A DNA stretch of 36,349 nt from Polyangium aurulentum (lineage in GTDB: Bacteria; Myxococcota_A; Polyangia; Polyangiales; Polyangiaceae): positions 1 to 36,349 of the forward strand of contig CAMCKZ010000027.1 in NCBI GenBank assembly GCA_945875545.1, given 5' to 3'. Shown here in pieces: positions 15,512-23,020 of this stretch. The stretch's first letter is position 1; each line of letters starts with the position of its first letter. The notes beneath the pieces are model-generated. The model worked only from the letters and a program-made list of their open reading frames with translations. It was not told the DNA's origin and did no database searches. The translations under genes were made by a program, and so were the position numbers.

Positions 15512-16138
15512 TCATACCCCGGGCATATCTCTGCAGAATACACATATACCCGTGTCACCCCAGGACCGATCTTCGATAAGCGTGCATCCCCGAGGCAAGG
15601 CCACAGAGTCTTTCGCGCGATGCTCAACGACCAGCAGGGCATCGCTCTCGATGGGCACGGTTTCGTGGAAGGTTTCGAGGAGACGCTGGAACGCTGGTGT
15701 GCCGATTTGCGCGTACGGGGGATCGAAAAATGCCACGCGAACGGCCCTGCGTAGGGTGCCGCGGCCTAGGGTGCGCAGCGCGTCGCCGGGGACGATGGTG
15801 ACCTGATTTTCGACGCCCAAGGACTTCGCATTTTCGGCAATGCTGCGAAGGGCAGCCCGGGATTCTTCGAGCAAAAATGCGTGATCCGCGCCGCGGGAAA
15901 TGGCCTCGAACCCGAGAGCCCCGGAGCCTGCAAAGACATCGACGACCGCCGCACCGGTGAGGTCGATGTGGTGGGCAAGAACAGAGAAGAGGGCCTCGCG
16001 AACCCGATCGCTCGTGGGGCGCGTGAGGCCTCCGGCCGGTGCCTCGAGGCGACGCGAACGAAGGTGGCCGCCGGTGATGCGCAAGGGGCGCGCGTTAGCA
16101 GAGAAATATCGAGCGAGCGTGGCTCTCGGGCGAAACAA
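15512..16138 (-). CDS. rsmD: 16S rRNA (guanine(966)-N2)-methyltransferase RsmD
   Basis: Methylates G966 of 16S rRNA using S-adenosylmethionine. The 208-residue frame has the RsmD signature LTRPTSDRVREALFSVL (38-54), the SAM-binding motif VVDVFAGSGALGFEA (65-79) and the catalytic FFDPPYA (137-143). The start is unsure: the longest form uses a TTG at 16138, only 16 bp from the divergent gene, while the usual family start (RITGG) would correspond to a TTG at 16084, giving 190 residues and room for promoters. Neither has a clear Shine-Dalgarno sequence. I give the longer form and flag the ambiguity. Confidence 0.92.
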   Translation of the reverse strand: MFRPRATLARYFSANARPLRITGGHLRSRRLEAPAGGLTRPTSDRVREALFSVLAHHIDLTGAAVVDVFAGSGALGFEAISRGADHAFLLEESRAALRSIAENAKSLGVENQVTIVPGDALRTLGRGTLRRAVRVAFFDPPYAQIGTPAFQRLLETFHETVPIESDALLVVEHRAKDSVALPRGCTLIEDRSWGDTGICVFCRDMPGV

Positions 16139-16154
16139 TCGCTAGGCTGAACGT

Positions 16155-17372
16155 ATGGCTTCCCGTCGCGAAAGAGGAAAACTCGGGTTGACGAGCGTCT
16201 TGGCGCTGACGCCGATTCTGACTTTGGCCCTCGCCACCGACGCCCGGGCCGCCGCCCTGAGCACGCCCGTGGGGGTCATTGGCATTGAGTCCGACGACGC
16301 GGAGGCCTTGGCCGAGGGACTGACCGCGTCTCTCGAAAGCGGTATTGATCGCCTCCCGGGCTGGCGCAAGGCGCACGTTCGCGAGTCGTTGTCAACCCTT
16401 AGTTTTGCTTTCCAATGCCCCAGTCGGCCAGATCCGGAGTGTCTCGATCGCATGGCCCAGCATTTGGGCCTGGATTCCATCATTTGGGGGTCTCTGCGCC
16501 GCGTCGCCGAAGGTCGTTTTGATGCCTCGGTGCACCTATGGCGTCGGCGTGGCCCCGGGAGCGAATATGTTGCGCGCATTCTGGCCTCGTCCGCGCCAAC
16601 GACGGACCCGGTCGTCGGCGCGCAGGGGTTGGCCTGCGCCAAGAACCTGTTGGCACCGGTGCTGTCCCGGTTGAACGTCCAGTTTGCGGCGCTTGGTGCC
16701 CCAGCGTTTCTTCGCGTCGATGGCGTCAATCGCGGCAATTTCGTTGATGGCGTGGTTCGCCTCGAGCTCGCGCCTGGGCCGCACCGTGTCGAGGCGGTCC
16801 AAGGAATTTTGGTCGTCGCGGGCCGTGAACTCGATCTTCGCGGCGACGAAGACGGGGAGGTCACCCTTGAGGCCCCGGGTGGCTCAGCGGCGGCCGTGGT
16901 CGGGGGTTTCGGCGCGGTCCCAGGCGGCGTGCTGGGTGCCGGGCCGTTGCCTGGTGCGGGCGCGCTTCCTGGCCCCGGGCCCGACGAACGTTCGTGGAAA
17001 TCCTATGCGGCGTACGGCTCTTTGGGGGTCGGCGGAGCCCTGGGCATCGCGGCCATCGTCGAGGCCGTGAAGTTTTCCAGCTCCAAGACAGACCTCGAGG
17101 TGTCGCTGGCAAGGGTTCCGAGTGCCGTAACCGACGTGTGTGCCACCGATTCGGGCCCGAATGCCGTCGATGCCTGCCGTTCGTATCAAAGCGCCCAGAC
17201 GTCGCGTCTCTTGGGTTTTGTCTTTGGCGCGGTCAGTGTGGTGGCAATCGGCGGCGGGGCGGCGCTGTTGTGGCAGGCCACGCACGAGCAAAAGACGGCC
17301 GACCGAAACCGCATCGGCTTCACGCCGCGCACCGGCGGGGGCGAGATGACCTTCACAACCCCCCTCGACTGA
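16155..17372 (+). CDS. PEGA-like exported membrane protein, unknown function
   Basis: A 405-residue envelope protein. Residues 1-32 form a signal peptide ending DARA. The first domain (about 35-180) has a mixed alpha/beta pattern with IESDDAEALAEGLTASLESG and LGLDSIIWGSLRRVAEGRFD, like a periplasmic domain that compares secretin-associated or FlgT-like proteins. Then PAFLRVDGVNRGNFVDGVVR and LELAPGPHRVEAVQG match the beta-strand pattern of a PEGA domain. A Gly/Pro-rich linker follows (PGGVLGAGPLPGAGALPGPG), then two membrane spans near residues 286-306 and 355-378. This layout is frequent in Myxococcota. The molecular function is unknown. Confidence 0.7.
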   Translation: MASRRERGKLGLTSVLALTPILTLALATDARAAALSTPVGVIGIESDDAEALAEGLTASLESGIDRLPGWRKAHVRESLSTLSFAFQCPSRPDPECLDRMAQHLGLDSIIWGSLRRVAEGRFDASVHLWRRRGPGSEYVARILASSAPTTDPVVGAQGLACAKNLLAPVLSRLNVQFAALGAPAFLRVDGVNRGNFVDGVVRLELAPGPHRVEAVQGILVVAGRELDLRGDEDGEVTLEAPGGSAAAVVGGFGAVPGGVLGAGPLPGAGALPGPGPDERSWKSYAAYGSLGVGGALGIAAIVEAVKFSSSKTDLEVSLARVPSAVTDVCATDSGPNAVDACRSYQSAQTSRLLGFVFGAVSVVAIGGGAALLWQATHEQKTADRNRIGFTPRTGGGEMTFTTPLD

Positions 17373-17490
17373 AGATGAGTCATACATTCTGTACCATCAA
17401 CCGTCGTGGCAACCGGCGCCACATGTGTGGCTGCTCAGGCCTCGCGAAGCGGTTCCTTGTTAGCGAAAAGCATTCTAAGGTGGGCTTCCA

Positions 17491-18117
17491 ATGACGCAGC
17501 GTTTCGTTAAGGGGCACATCGCTTTTCGCAACCGCGCGGGCACCGAACAAGAATACCTGCAACGTCTCGCGATCGACGGTCAGCAGCCTATGGCCCTCTA
17601 CATTGGCTGCTCCGACTCCCGGGTGATCCCGGAATTGCTCACGGGTGCGAGTGCGGGTGAGCTATTTGTCGTACGAAATGTAGCCAATTACGTGCCCGCG
17701 CTGGCCAATGCCGATTGCAGCGTTGGGGCAGCCATCGATTACGCGGTCGGCGTATTGGGCGTCCAAGATGTCATCGTGTGTGGTCACACGGGGTGTGGTG
17801 GTATTCGCGCGGCACTTGAGGGGGTGGAGGCCCTGGCACCCCAGCAGTCCTCGCTCCGTCAATGGGTGCAGAACTTGGTGCCTACCGCGGAGAACGCGAG
17901 GGCCAGGGGGTTTGCCGGCGAGGCTCTGGCGCAGCGCACCACGGAAGAAAATGTGCTCGATTCCTTAGACAATCTAACGAGTTACGAGTCTGTAGCCGCG
18001 CGGCTGGGCGAGGGTTCCCTTGGGCTTCACGCGTGGGTCTACAGTCTCGAAAACCTACGTCTACGGGTTTTTCACGCCGACCACGGGGTCTGGGCGGACG
18101 CAGAAGCGGTGCTATAG
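17491..18117 (+). CDS. can: Beta-class carbonic anhydrase
   Basis: Cytoplasmic zinc enzyme that interconverts CO2 and bicarbonate, supplying carboxylation reactions. The 208-residue protein has both halves of the beta-class site: CSDSR (Cys40, Asp42, Arg44) and HTGCGG (His99, Cys102), so all zinc ligands and the Asp-Arg dyad are present. NVANYVPALANADCSVGAAI and VLGVQDVIVCGHTGCGG are typical of the family. A good Shine-Dalgarno sequence, AAGGTGG, lies eight bases before the ATG at 17491. The gene ends about 120 bp before ssrA on the same strand. Confidence 0.94.
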   Translation: MTQRFVKGHIAFRNRAGTEQEYLQRLAIDGQQPMALYIGCSDSRVIPELLTGASAGELFVVRNVANYVPALANADCSVGAAIDYAVGVLGVQDVIVCGHTGCGGIRAALEGVEALAPQQSSLRQWVQNLVPTAENARARGFAGEALAQRTTEENVLDSLDNLTSYESVAARLGEGSLGLHAWVYSLENLRLRVFHADHGVWADAEAVL

Positions 18118-18192
18118 GCGGTGTATGTGGGCGATAGTTTCTGGCATTCGCGAAATAGATAGAGTATTTTCTGAGAGCCATGACGAACGGGG

Positions 18193-18221
18193 TTGCGTCC
18201 GGTCTGTTCGTGGGGTAGACT
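18193..18221 (+). promoter_or_regulatory. Probable sigma-70-type promoter of ssrA
   Basis: TTGCGT (18193-18198) and TAGACT (18216-18221) match three and four of six consensus bases for the -35 and -10 boxes with an ideal 17-bp spacer. Transcription would start about ten bases before the mature tmRNA 5' end at 18238, leaving a short leader for RNase P to remove. This is position-based inference. Confidence 0.55.
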
Positions 18222-18237
18222 CGGTGGCTGCTCCCTT

Positions 18238-18592
18238 GGGGGCGTCACGGTTTCGACGGAGGAAGGACAGAGCTTGCTGCGTGCCGCGGTCGCTAGCCCG
18301 CGTAAAAACTGGCGAACGTCTGATTGCGAACGATAACGCGATCTCGCTCGCGGCCTAAAAAACCGTAAGCCGTTTGCCGTAGGAGTCTGCCTGTACTCCT
18401 ACGACGAGCGTCAACGAACAGGCTGGTCCAAGGTCGGGCTCCCGGGCGGCGGACGAGATTAAACAGGGTGATCGGGGTTCGGCCTGTTCGCGCGAATACA
18501 GGTGGAATCTTTAAATTGAATTGGCGCTACGCACGTAGACGCGGTTTTTCGAATTCTTTCGGACCTGGGTTCGACTCCCAGCGCCTCCACCA
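18238..18592 (+). ncRNA. ssrA: Transfer-messenger RNA (tmRNA)
   Basis: Rescues stalled ribosomes and tags incomplete proteins for proteolysis. The 5' end GGGGGCG (18238-18244) pairs with CGCCTCC (18582-18588), followed by A and CCA (18590-18592), making the tRNA-like acceptor stem. The 5' part also has the conserved CACGGTTTCGACGGAGG, and the T-arm GGTTCGACTCC is at 18568-18578. The tag reading frame starts at GCG 18326 and ends with TAA at 18356-18358, giving ANDNAISLAA, a normal C-terminal LAA degradation signal. The 355-nt length is normal for a one-piece tmRNA. Confidence 0.97.
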
Positions 18593-18599
18593 AGACCTA

Positions 18600-18637
18600 A
18601 AATCCCAGCCTTTATCTTTATCGGCTGGGATTTTTTT
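18600..18637 (+). terminator. Intrinsic terminator of ssrA
   Basis: AAATCCCAGCC (18600-18610) pairs perfectly with GGCTGGGATTT (18623-18633) around a 12-base AT-rich loop, and the 3' arm runs into a stretch of seven T ending at 18637. It begins eight bases after the CCA end of the tmRNA. This is a textbook rho-independent terminator. Confidence 0.93.
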
Positions 18638-19226
18638 GCCCGGAGCGCCAGTGTTGGCGCGATGTTGGGGGCTGCAGATGCAGACATTAAGTATTGCCTC
18701 GGTGTTCCCCTCACAGGGCCGGTTCAAGGCTTGGCGGTCGAGGGTCCCGGAGCAAAAGCGACCGACGCTGGCAACAATTCCCGACTTGCCTGACGAATCA
18801 CCGGCGAAATCCACGGCATCGGCGAAGAGCGACACGGCACCGGACTTCAATCCGCCGCCGATCGCGACGGCGAACATCACGGAACTGACGATCAGCGCCG
18901 CCCACAAGGCCTTTCGGAAACGTGGACTGACCGTGGTTTTCGATCCGCAGTGGAGAGTCGCAACAACCGGTACCCATCATTTCTGCCCCTTAACGGTCAC
19001 TCCGAGGATTGAACACCCGCGTCGTCTCTTTTCGGTCAAGCTCCTGATCGTGGTGCGCACTGGTTTTTCACGGAGCTCGTAGGCGCACCCGCGCCCAATC
19101 CTGTGGCGCTGGAATGCTCCAACGGCGGCGCTCGCGAACATTTAGACGATTCTCCACTGGACGACGAACGGGATATGCGTGCTACACGCGGGGCGTCGTC
19201 CCATGCATGTTGCGCACGAAATAACT
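18638..19226. other. Gene-poor stretch downstream of ssrA
   Basis: About 590 bp with no intact gene. The only recognisable content is the cation-diffusion-facilitator remnant at 18791-18922 on the minus strand. The flanks (18638-18790 and 18923-19226) hold no RNA gene, no repeat of the tmRNA 3' end and no clear promoter that I can see. The last 100 bp must contain the promoter of the outer-membrane-type protein gene that starts at 19227. Confidence 0.6.
18791..18922 (-). pseudogene. Relic of a cation diffusion facilitator (CDF) transporter
   Basis: Read on the minus strand, this stretch encodes SPRFRKALWAALIVSSVMFA, then VAIGGGLKSGAVSLFADAVD and FAGDS, which matches the first membrane helix and the start of the second in CDF (CzcD-like) metal exporters, including the SxxLxADAxDFxGD metal-site motif. 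Only about 44 residues are recognisable: upstream there is no sensible start, and downstream the frame drifts into unrelated residues (SGKSGIVASVGRFCSG). The rest of the usual 200-300 residues is missing, so this is a remnant. The match is by pattern recognition. Confidence 0.6.
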
Positions 19227-20477
19227 ATGAAAAACGCCTCGACCGCCGGTTTCCGGAGCCTCGCTCGCCTTGCTCCTATCGCTTCGTTTGCAGCGCTGGC
19301 CGCCCTCGCCGCGCCGTCTGTAGCTTTTGCGCAGGCTGCGCCCACGCCGTCGACGCCGCCTCCAGCCTCCGCAGCGGCCCTTGCGCCCGCAGCGCCCGTC
19401 GCGCCCGCAGCGCCTGATACCATCGCAACCGCTGCAACGCCTGCGCCCGCGGCCGCTCCTGCCGAAGCCGCTCCGCCCGTGCCTGCGCCCGCGCCCGCGC
19501 CCGCGGAAGCACCGCTTCCATGGGCTGGGTCCAACATGTTTGGGCAGTTTTCCTTTCCGACTTACGGCATTTTGCGTGGCCAACAGCAGTCCCCCGACGA
19601 CGCCGTGAACTTCTGGTTTCGTCTCGCCCCCCGTTGGACGCTGAGCCCCAAGTGGCAGCTCCGCGGCGTTCTTGCGGGCAACGGAGACGTGGGCGAGGGC
19701 ATCAACACGGGCTCGACCTACAAACGTGAATTCTTGTTCGGCGACCCGATCGTTACGCTTTTCTACATGGGCATACCCAAGCTTCCGGGCGGCATCCGCA
19801 TGCTCGCGGGCACCTCGCTGCGCCTTCCACTTTCGAAGGCATCTTGGGCGCAAACGCTCATTGCTGCGCCGGGTATCACTACCCAATTTGCTAAAGGATT
19901 TGAGGCATTTGGTGGCGAAACGCTCGTCCTAGTGTCGGGCAGTTATTCCCACCCGTTTTACCAGAGCGTCAGCCCCCTCACGCCAAACGAGCTACCCTAT
20001 GCGCGTTCCACATTTGTGGGCGCGCAGGCCACGGGTTTCACCGCCGACCAAATCTCCGGCATCGCCAACGCCCGCGACGTATTTTCCATGGTCGCTTTTG
20101 CGGTTCAAACCTGGGGCAAGTGGGCACCGGGCGTCTTCATGCTCGCGAGCACGGCCATTCCATACACGTTCAAAGACCTTGGAATGAACCAGACGAACGT
20201 CGCGACGTATCACTTGCGATCCAGCACGTTTTTTGGCGCATGGCTCGACTACGAAGTGAACGATTGGCTGACGCCTGAAGTGGGGTACCAGATGTCGCGC
20301 AGCCTCCTCGACGGCGACGGAACCTGGGGCAACCCGGTTTTCAGTCGTTACCAAGACACCCAGGTTTACCTCGGTGCGAACATCCAAATCGATGCACTGT
20401 ACAAGGCCCTCAAAGGCGAGTCGGCGGCGGCGGGCGTCGTTCGCGCGACGCGTCGGCCCATCGGTCTTTCGTTCTAA
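19227..20477 (+). CDS. Probable outer-membrane beta-barrel protein
   Basis: A 416-residue exported protein of unknown function. From the ATG at 19227 it has a 36-residue signal peptide (ALAALAAPSVAFAQA), then an Ala/Pro-rich linker to about residue 95 rich in PAPAPAP-type runs. The remaining 320 residues alternate polar and aromatic or aliphatic residues (VNFWFRLAPRWTLSPKWQLR, FGDPIVTLFYMG, EVNDWLTPEVGYQMSR, DTQVYLGANIQIDALY) as in barrel strands, and the chain ends in Phe (PIGLSF), a common outer-membrane insertion mark. An alternative ATG lies in frame further upstream, but the signal peptide supports this start. Ligand or substrate is unknown. Confidence 0.68.
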   Translation: MKNASTAGFRSLARLAPIASFAALAALAAPSVAFAQAAPTPSTPPPASAAALAPAAPVAPAAPDTIATAATPAPAAAPAEAAPPVPAPAPAPAEAPLPWAGSNMFGQFSFPTYGILRGQQQSPDDAVNFWFRLAPRWTLSPKWQLRGVLAGNGDVGEGINTGSTYKREFLFGDPIVTLFYMGIPKLPGGIRMLAGTSLRLPLSKASWAQTLIAAPGITTQFAKGFEAFGGETLVLVSGSYSHPFYQSVSPLTPNELPYARSTFVGAQATGFTADQISGIANARDVFSMVAFAVQTWGKWAPGVFMLASTAIPYTFKDLGMNQTNVATYHLRSSTFFGAWLDYEVNDWLTPEVGYQMSRSLLDGDGTWGNPVFSRYQDTQVYLGANIQIDALYKALKGESAAAGVVRATRRPIGLSF

Positions 20478-20502
20478 ATCAGGTCGGTTGCGATCGCTGC
20501 TT

Positions 20503-20521
20503 GCCCCACGAATGACGGGGC
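20503..20521. terminator. Weak hairpin between two converging genes
   Basis: GCCCC (20503-20507) and GGGGC (20517-20521) can pair around a nine-base loop in the 43-bp gap between the barrel protein gene and the LamG-domain gene. There is no T-run. It may be a weak bidirectional terminator or chance. Confidence 0.2.
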
Positions 20522-21366
20522 TACGGGGCTTCGCCGCGAAACGCTCTTCGAACGTCGTCGCCCGTTAGCGCGCGATTAAACACGCGCACGTCGTCGATGC
20601 GGCCGTCCCATGGCCAGCGCCCGCTGCCGTCGTAGTCGCCCACCACAATGCCGTGCGTCCAGTTGACGAGCCACGGCGGCACGTTCGAATGCACCGGGCC
20701 AAACGCCTCGCCATCGACGAAAAAGCGCACTTCGTGGGCCGCGTTATCCATCGAGACGGCCACGTGATGCCACGCATTGAGGGGCATCTGGTAACCGGAT
20801 TTGACGTGGAAAAACCCAGACCCCGAGGCTAGTCCAAGTTCGAGAAAACGGTCGCTGCCGAAGGGGTCCAAGGTGGTGGTCAGGAGCCACCAGCCGTCGC
20901 TGGGCCACGCGCTTTTCGCCACGATGGTGGGCACGTGCGCGGCGGCGTCCATCCAAACCCACGCGGTCACCCCGGCCGCCTCAGAGGCGAAGCACGGGCC
21001 GTTGGGGCCGATCAGCCACTGGTTGCTACTGAACTGCAGCGAGCCCGCCAAATGCCCCGCCGCGGCCGAAGGATAGGGGAATCTTAGGGCGGCTAGGGGC
21101 GCGAAAGACCGGGCGGCGTGCAGCGTGTGCCCAAGGCCACCTTGGTCGGGGGTTTCGGCATCGTTCAGCGAATCCAGCGGCCACCACGCGACGAGGCCGA
21201 CGCGGGAACACGGGGCCGCATCGAAGGGCATTGTCTCGGGATTTTCCACGCGATAATCCGCGAATTCGCGAAACGTGCGGCGCCACATCACGAGAGCGGC
21301 GCACGCGGCGAGGCCAAGCGCCGCGGTCACTGCGAGCGGGGGCTTCGGGCGCGGGATGCTCGCCAT
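20521..21366 (-). CDS. Membrane-anchored LamG / concanavalin-like domain protein
   Basis: The 281-residue product from the ATG at 21366 starts with a basic stretch and one membrane span (LAVTAALGLAACAALVMW, about 12-29), so the rest faces the periplasm or surface. Residues about 58-275 form a LamG/pentraxin-like lectin fold: GLVAWWPLDSLNDAE, then AWHHVAVSMDNAAHEVRFFV, DGEAFGPV, and GRIDDVRVFNRALTGDDVRR, the classic end of such domains. Its likely role is carbohydrate or protein binding. The gene begins one base after the stop of the upstream phospholipase-D-type gene, so the two are translated together. Confidence 0.8.
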   Translation of the reverse strand: MASIPRPKPPLAVTAALGLAACAALVMWRRTFREFADYRVENPETMPFDAAPCSRVGLVAWWPLDSLNDAETPDQGGLGHTLHAARSFAPLAALRFPYPSAAAGHLAGSLQFSSNQWLIGPNGPCFASEAAGVTAWVWMDAAAHVPTIVAKSAWPSDGWWLLTTTLDPFGSDRFLELGLASGSGFFHVKSGYQMPLNAWHHVAVSMDNAAHEVRFFVDGEAFGPVHSNVPPWLVNWTHGIVVGDYDGSGRWPWDGRIDDVRVFNRALTGDDVRRAFRGEAP

Positions 21367-21367
21367 T

Positions 21368-22471
21368 CTACAGCGCTTTGCCCCGGGCAAAATCGCCAGC
21401 GAAGGTTGCGGCAACGGTGTTCACGGCTTCGAGGTTGCCGATCATCACGCCGAGTTCGCGGTTGTAGCGCAGGGAGTTCGTCGTGAAATTGGCCGAGCCC
21501 ACATAGGCCCGAACCCCATCGACGACGAGAGCTTTTGCATGGTTGTAAGGGCTCGCGGCGGTGCCTCCGCTGGCACTGTCGCCAACGCTTCTGAGCTGGA
21601 TATTCCCAGCCTTCAGGAGGCCAAGCATCGTAGTTTGCGCGCTCGACGGGGTCGAGTCGTTGGCCACAAGAATGCGGACCACGACGCCGCGGGCCTTGGC
21701 CGCCAGGAGCGCATCTGTGACGAAACGATCGCTGAACGCCTCGGCCTGCACATCGACGGTGCGGACCGCCCCGTTGACGAGTTGCATCATCAAGGGCTGC
21801 GCGTTGTTGGGTGCTACGAGAAGCGGCCCAGATGGGGTTATGGGCGTGTTTGCGTAATCTGCAGCAAAGATAGCTTCTGCTTCACTTATGTCTGCGGGCT
21901 CCGAATCGACGACCAAATATTCACGGTTCGTTGACGGGCTCGATGAGGCGAAGTTCATCGTCATAAACCACCCGACGACCCCATCGATCAGCAGGGCTTT
22001 TGCGTGGGTAAACGTAAAACCGGCAGACGCCCAGGCAACTTTTACGCCTCCGCGCTCGAGGGCGGTGAAGAGAGCCGATTGGTCGAAAGCGTTGCCCGGA
22101 AAGGTCTTGTTTAGAACAACCTTTACCTCGACGCCCGCCCGTGCGCGTTCAATGAGCGCGTTCTTCACGTCGTCGTCGGTGAACAGGTACATCGTGAGAT
22201 GCACCGTTCGCTTGGCGCTTTTGATCGCGGCAACAATCTCGGCGCCGTCGTTGCCGTTGGGTTCGACGATGACCCGCACGGCGTGCGACAGGGGAAAACC
22301 GGCGTCAACCGCGGGCCCAGCGTTGCCGGCGTTGCCGGCGTCGGGAGCTCCTGCATCGTGGTCGCCCGGCTCCGTTTCGACGACGGGCCCGGCCGGTGGC
22401 GTGGAGGTTCCGCAGGCCGTCAGAGTGGTGGCCAAAGACAGGAAAAATGCAGTCAGAACAAGTTTCGGCAT
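21368..22471 (-). CDS. Phospholipase D-family lipoprotein
   Basis: A 367-residue lipoprotein from the ATG at 22471 with a signal peptide and lipobox LTAC (Cys20), then a DAG/GNAG-rich linker (to about residue 60). Two HKD motifs are intact: HAKALLID (His156, Lys158, Asp163) and HAKALVVD (His311, Lys313, Asp318), each followed by the usual Asn-containing segment (MTMNFASSS, GSANFTTNS). The two halves together make one active site, so it should hydrolyse or transfer phosphodiester bonds of phospholipids or nucleic acids in the envelope. The substrate is unknown. It is coupled to the LamG-domain gene just downstream. Confidence 0.88.
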   Translation of the reverse strand: MPKLVLTAFFLSLATTLTACGTSTPPAGPVVETEPGDHDAGAPDAGNAGNAGPAVDAGFPLSHAVRVIVEPNGNDGAEIVAAIKSAKRTVHLTMYLFTDDDVKNALIERARAGVEVKVVLNKTFPGNAFDQSALFTALERGGVKVAWASAGFTFTHAKALLIDGVVGWFMTMNFASSSPSTNREYLVVDSEPADISEAEAIFAADYANTPITPSGPLLVAPNNAQPLMMQLVNGAVRTVDVQAEAFSDRFVTDALLAAKARGVVVRILVANDSTPSSAQTTMLGLLKAGNIQLRSVGDSASGGTAASPYNHAKALVVDGVRAYVGSANFTTNSLRYNRELGVMIGNLEAVNTVAATFAGDFARGKAL

Positions 22472-22601
22472 GGCAGTGAGCAAAGGGCGGGCAGACGAAA
22501 GAAACAGGGGCAAGCGGGGCTATCGGACATCTTCACTTAGCAGACCCGAACGACGTTGCATGGGGGTCTCAGAACGCGGCCAAAGCGAAGGCGGCGGACT
22601 C

Positions 22602-22964
22602 TTAGCGGCGCTCCTTTTCCTCTTGGGCGAAAGCCTTCCAGCGACTCTCGGCCATGCCGACCGCGGCTTGGCTTCCGCTGCGCACGATGGGCGTTCGCAG
22701 CAGGAGCGCGTCGTCAAGAAGAATCGTGAGGAGGCGCTCGTCGGTGAGGCTGAGAAGATGCAACCCCTTGTCTTTCGCGCGAGCGCCGTCTTTATCGAAG
22801 AGCGAAGAAAGCCCGCCGTTTGCCTTGGCCACTGCCTGCAATTCGCCCTTCGCCATGGGCTTGACCTTGAGATCCACGCGGTGAATTTTGACGCCACGTT
22901 CGGCGAAAAAACGTTCAGCGGCGCGCGTTCCACCGCACTTGGCGGTGCCAAAGAGCTGAATCAT
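22602..22964 (-). CDS. ArsC/Spx-fold protein (thioredoxin-like)
   Basis: A 120-residue cytoplasmic protein of the ArsC family, the size of YffB/Spx-type members. It begins MIQLFGTAKCGGTRAAERFF, where Cys10 sits in the active-site position of arsenate reductases and Spx proteins but the second cysteine of the CxxC form is replaced by Thr. Further on are VDLKVKPMAKGELQAVAK and the conserved loop LLRTPIVRSGSQ, which binds the partner or anion in ArsC. A single-cysteine site supports an ArsC-like reductase or glutathione-dependent thiol protein. It follows acs by 56 bp in the same direction. Confidence 0.82.
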   Translation of the reverse strand: MIQLFGTAKCGGTRAAERFFAERGVKIHRVDLKVKPMAKGELQAVAKANGGLSSLFDKDGARAKDKGLHLLSLTDERLLTILLDDALLLRTPIVRSGSQAAVGMAESRWKAFAQEEKERR

Positions 22965-23020
22965 CGGAACCCGTAGTCGATGCAGAATGCATGTTGATAA
23001 TTGCCATGCCGCGCTTTGAA

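Noticed and set aside
18568-18592. Possible separate tRNA gene ending in CCA
   Set aside because: The T-arm and acceptor strand belong to the tRNA-like domain of ssrA; the 5' partner strand is 340 bases upstream, not next to it.
18593-19226. Island integrated at the ssrA 3' end
   Set aside because: I found no integrase and no second copy of the tmRNA 3' end in the window. Only the CDF remnant hints at past exchange, so no island is annotated.
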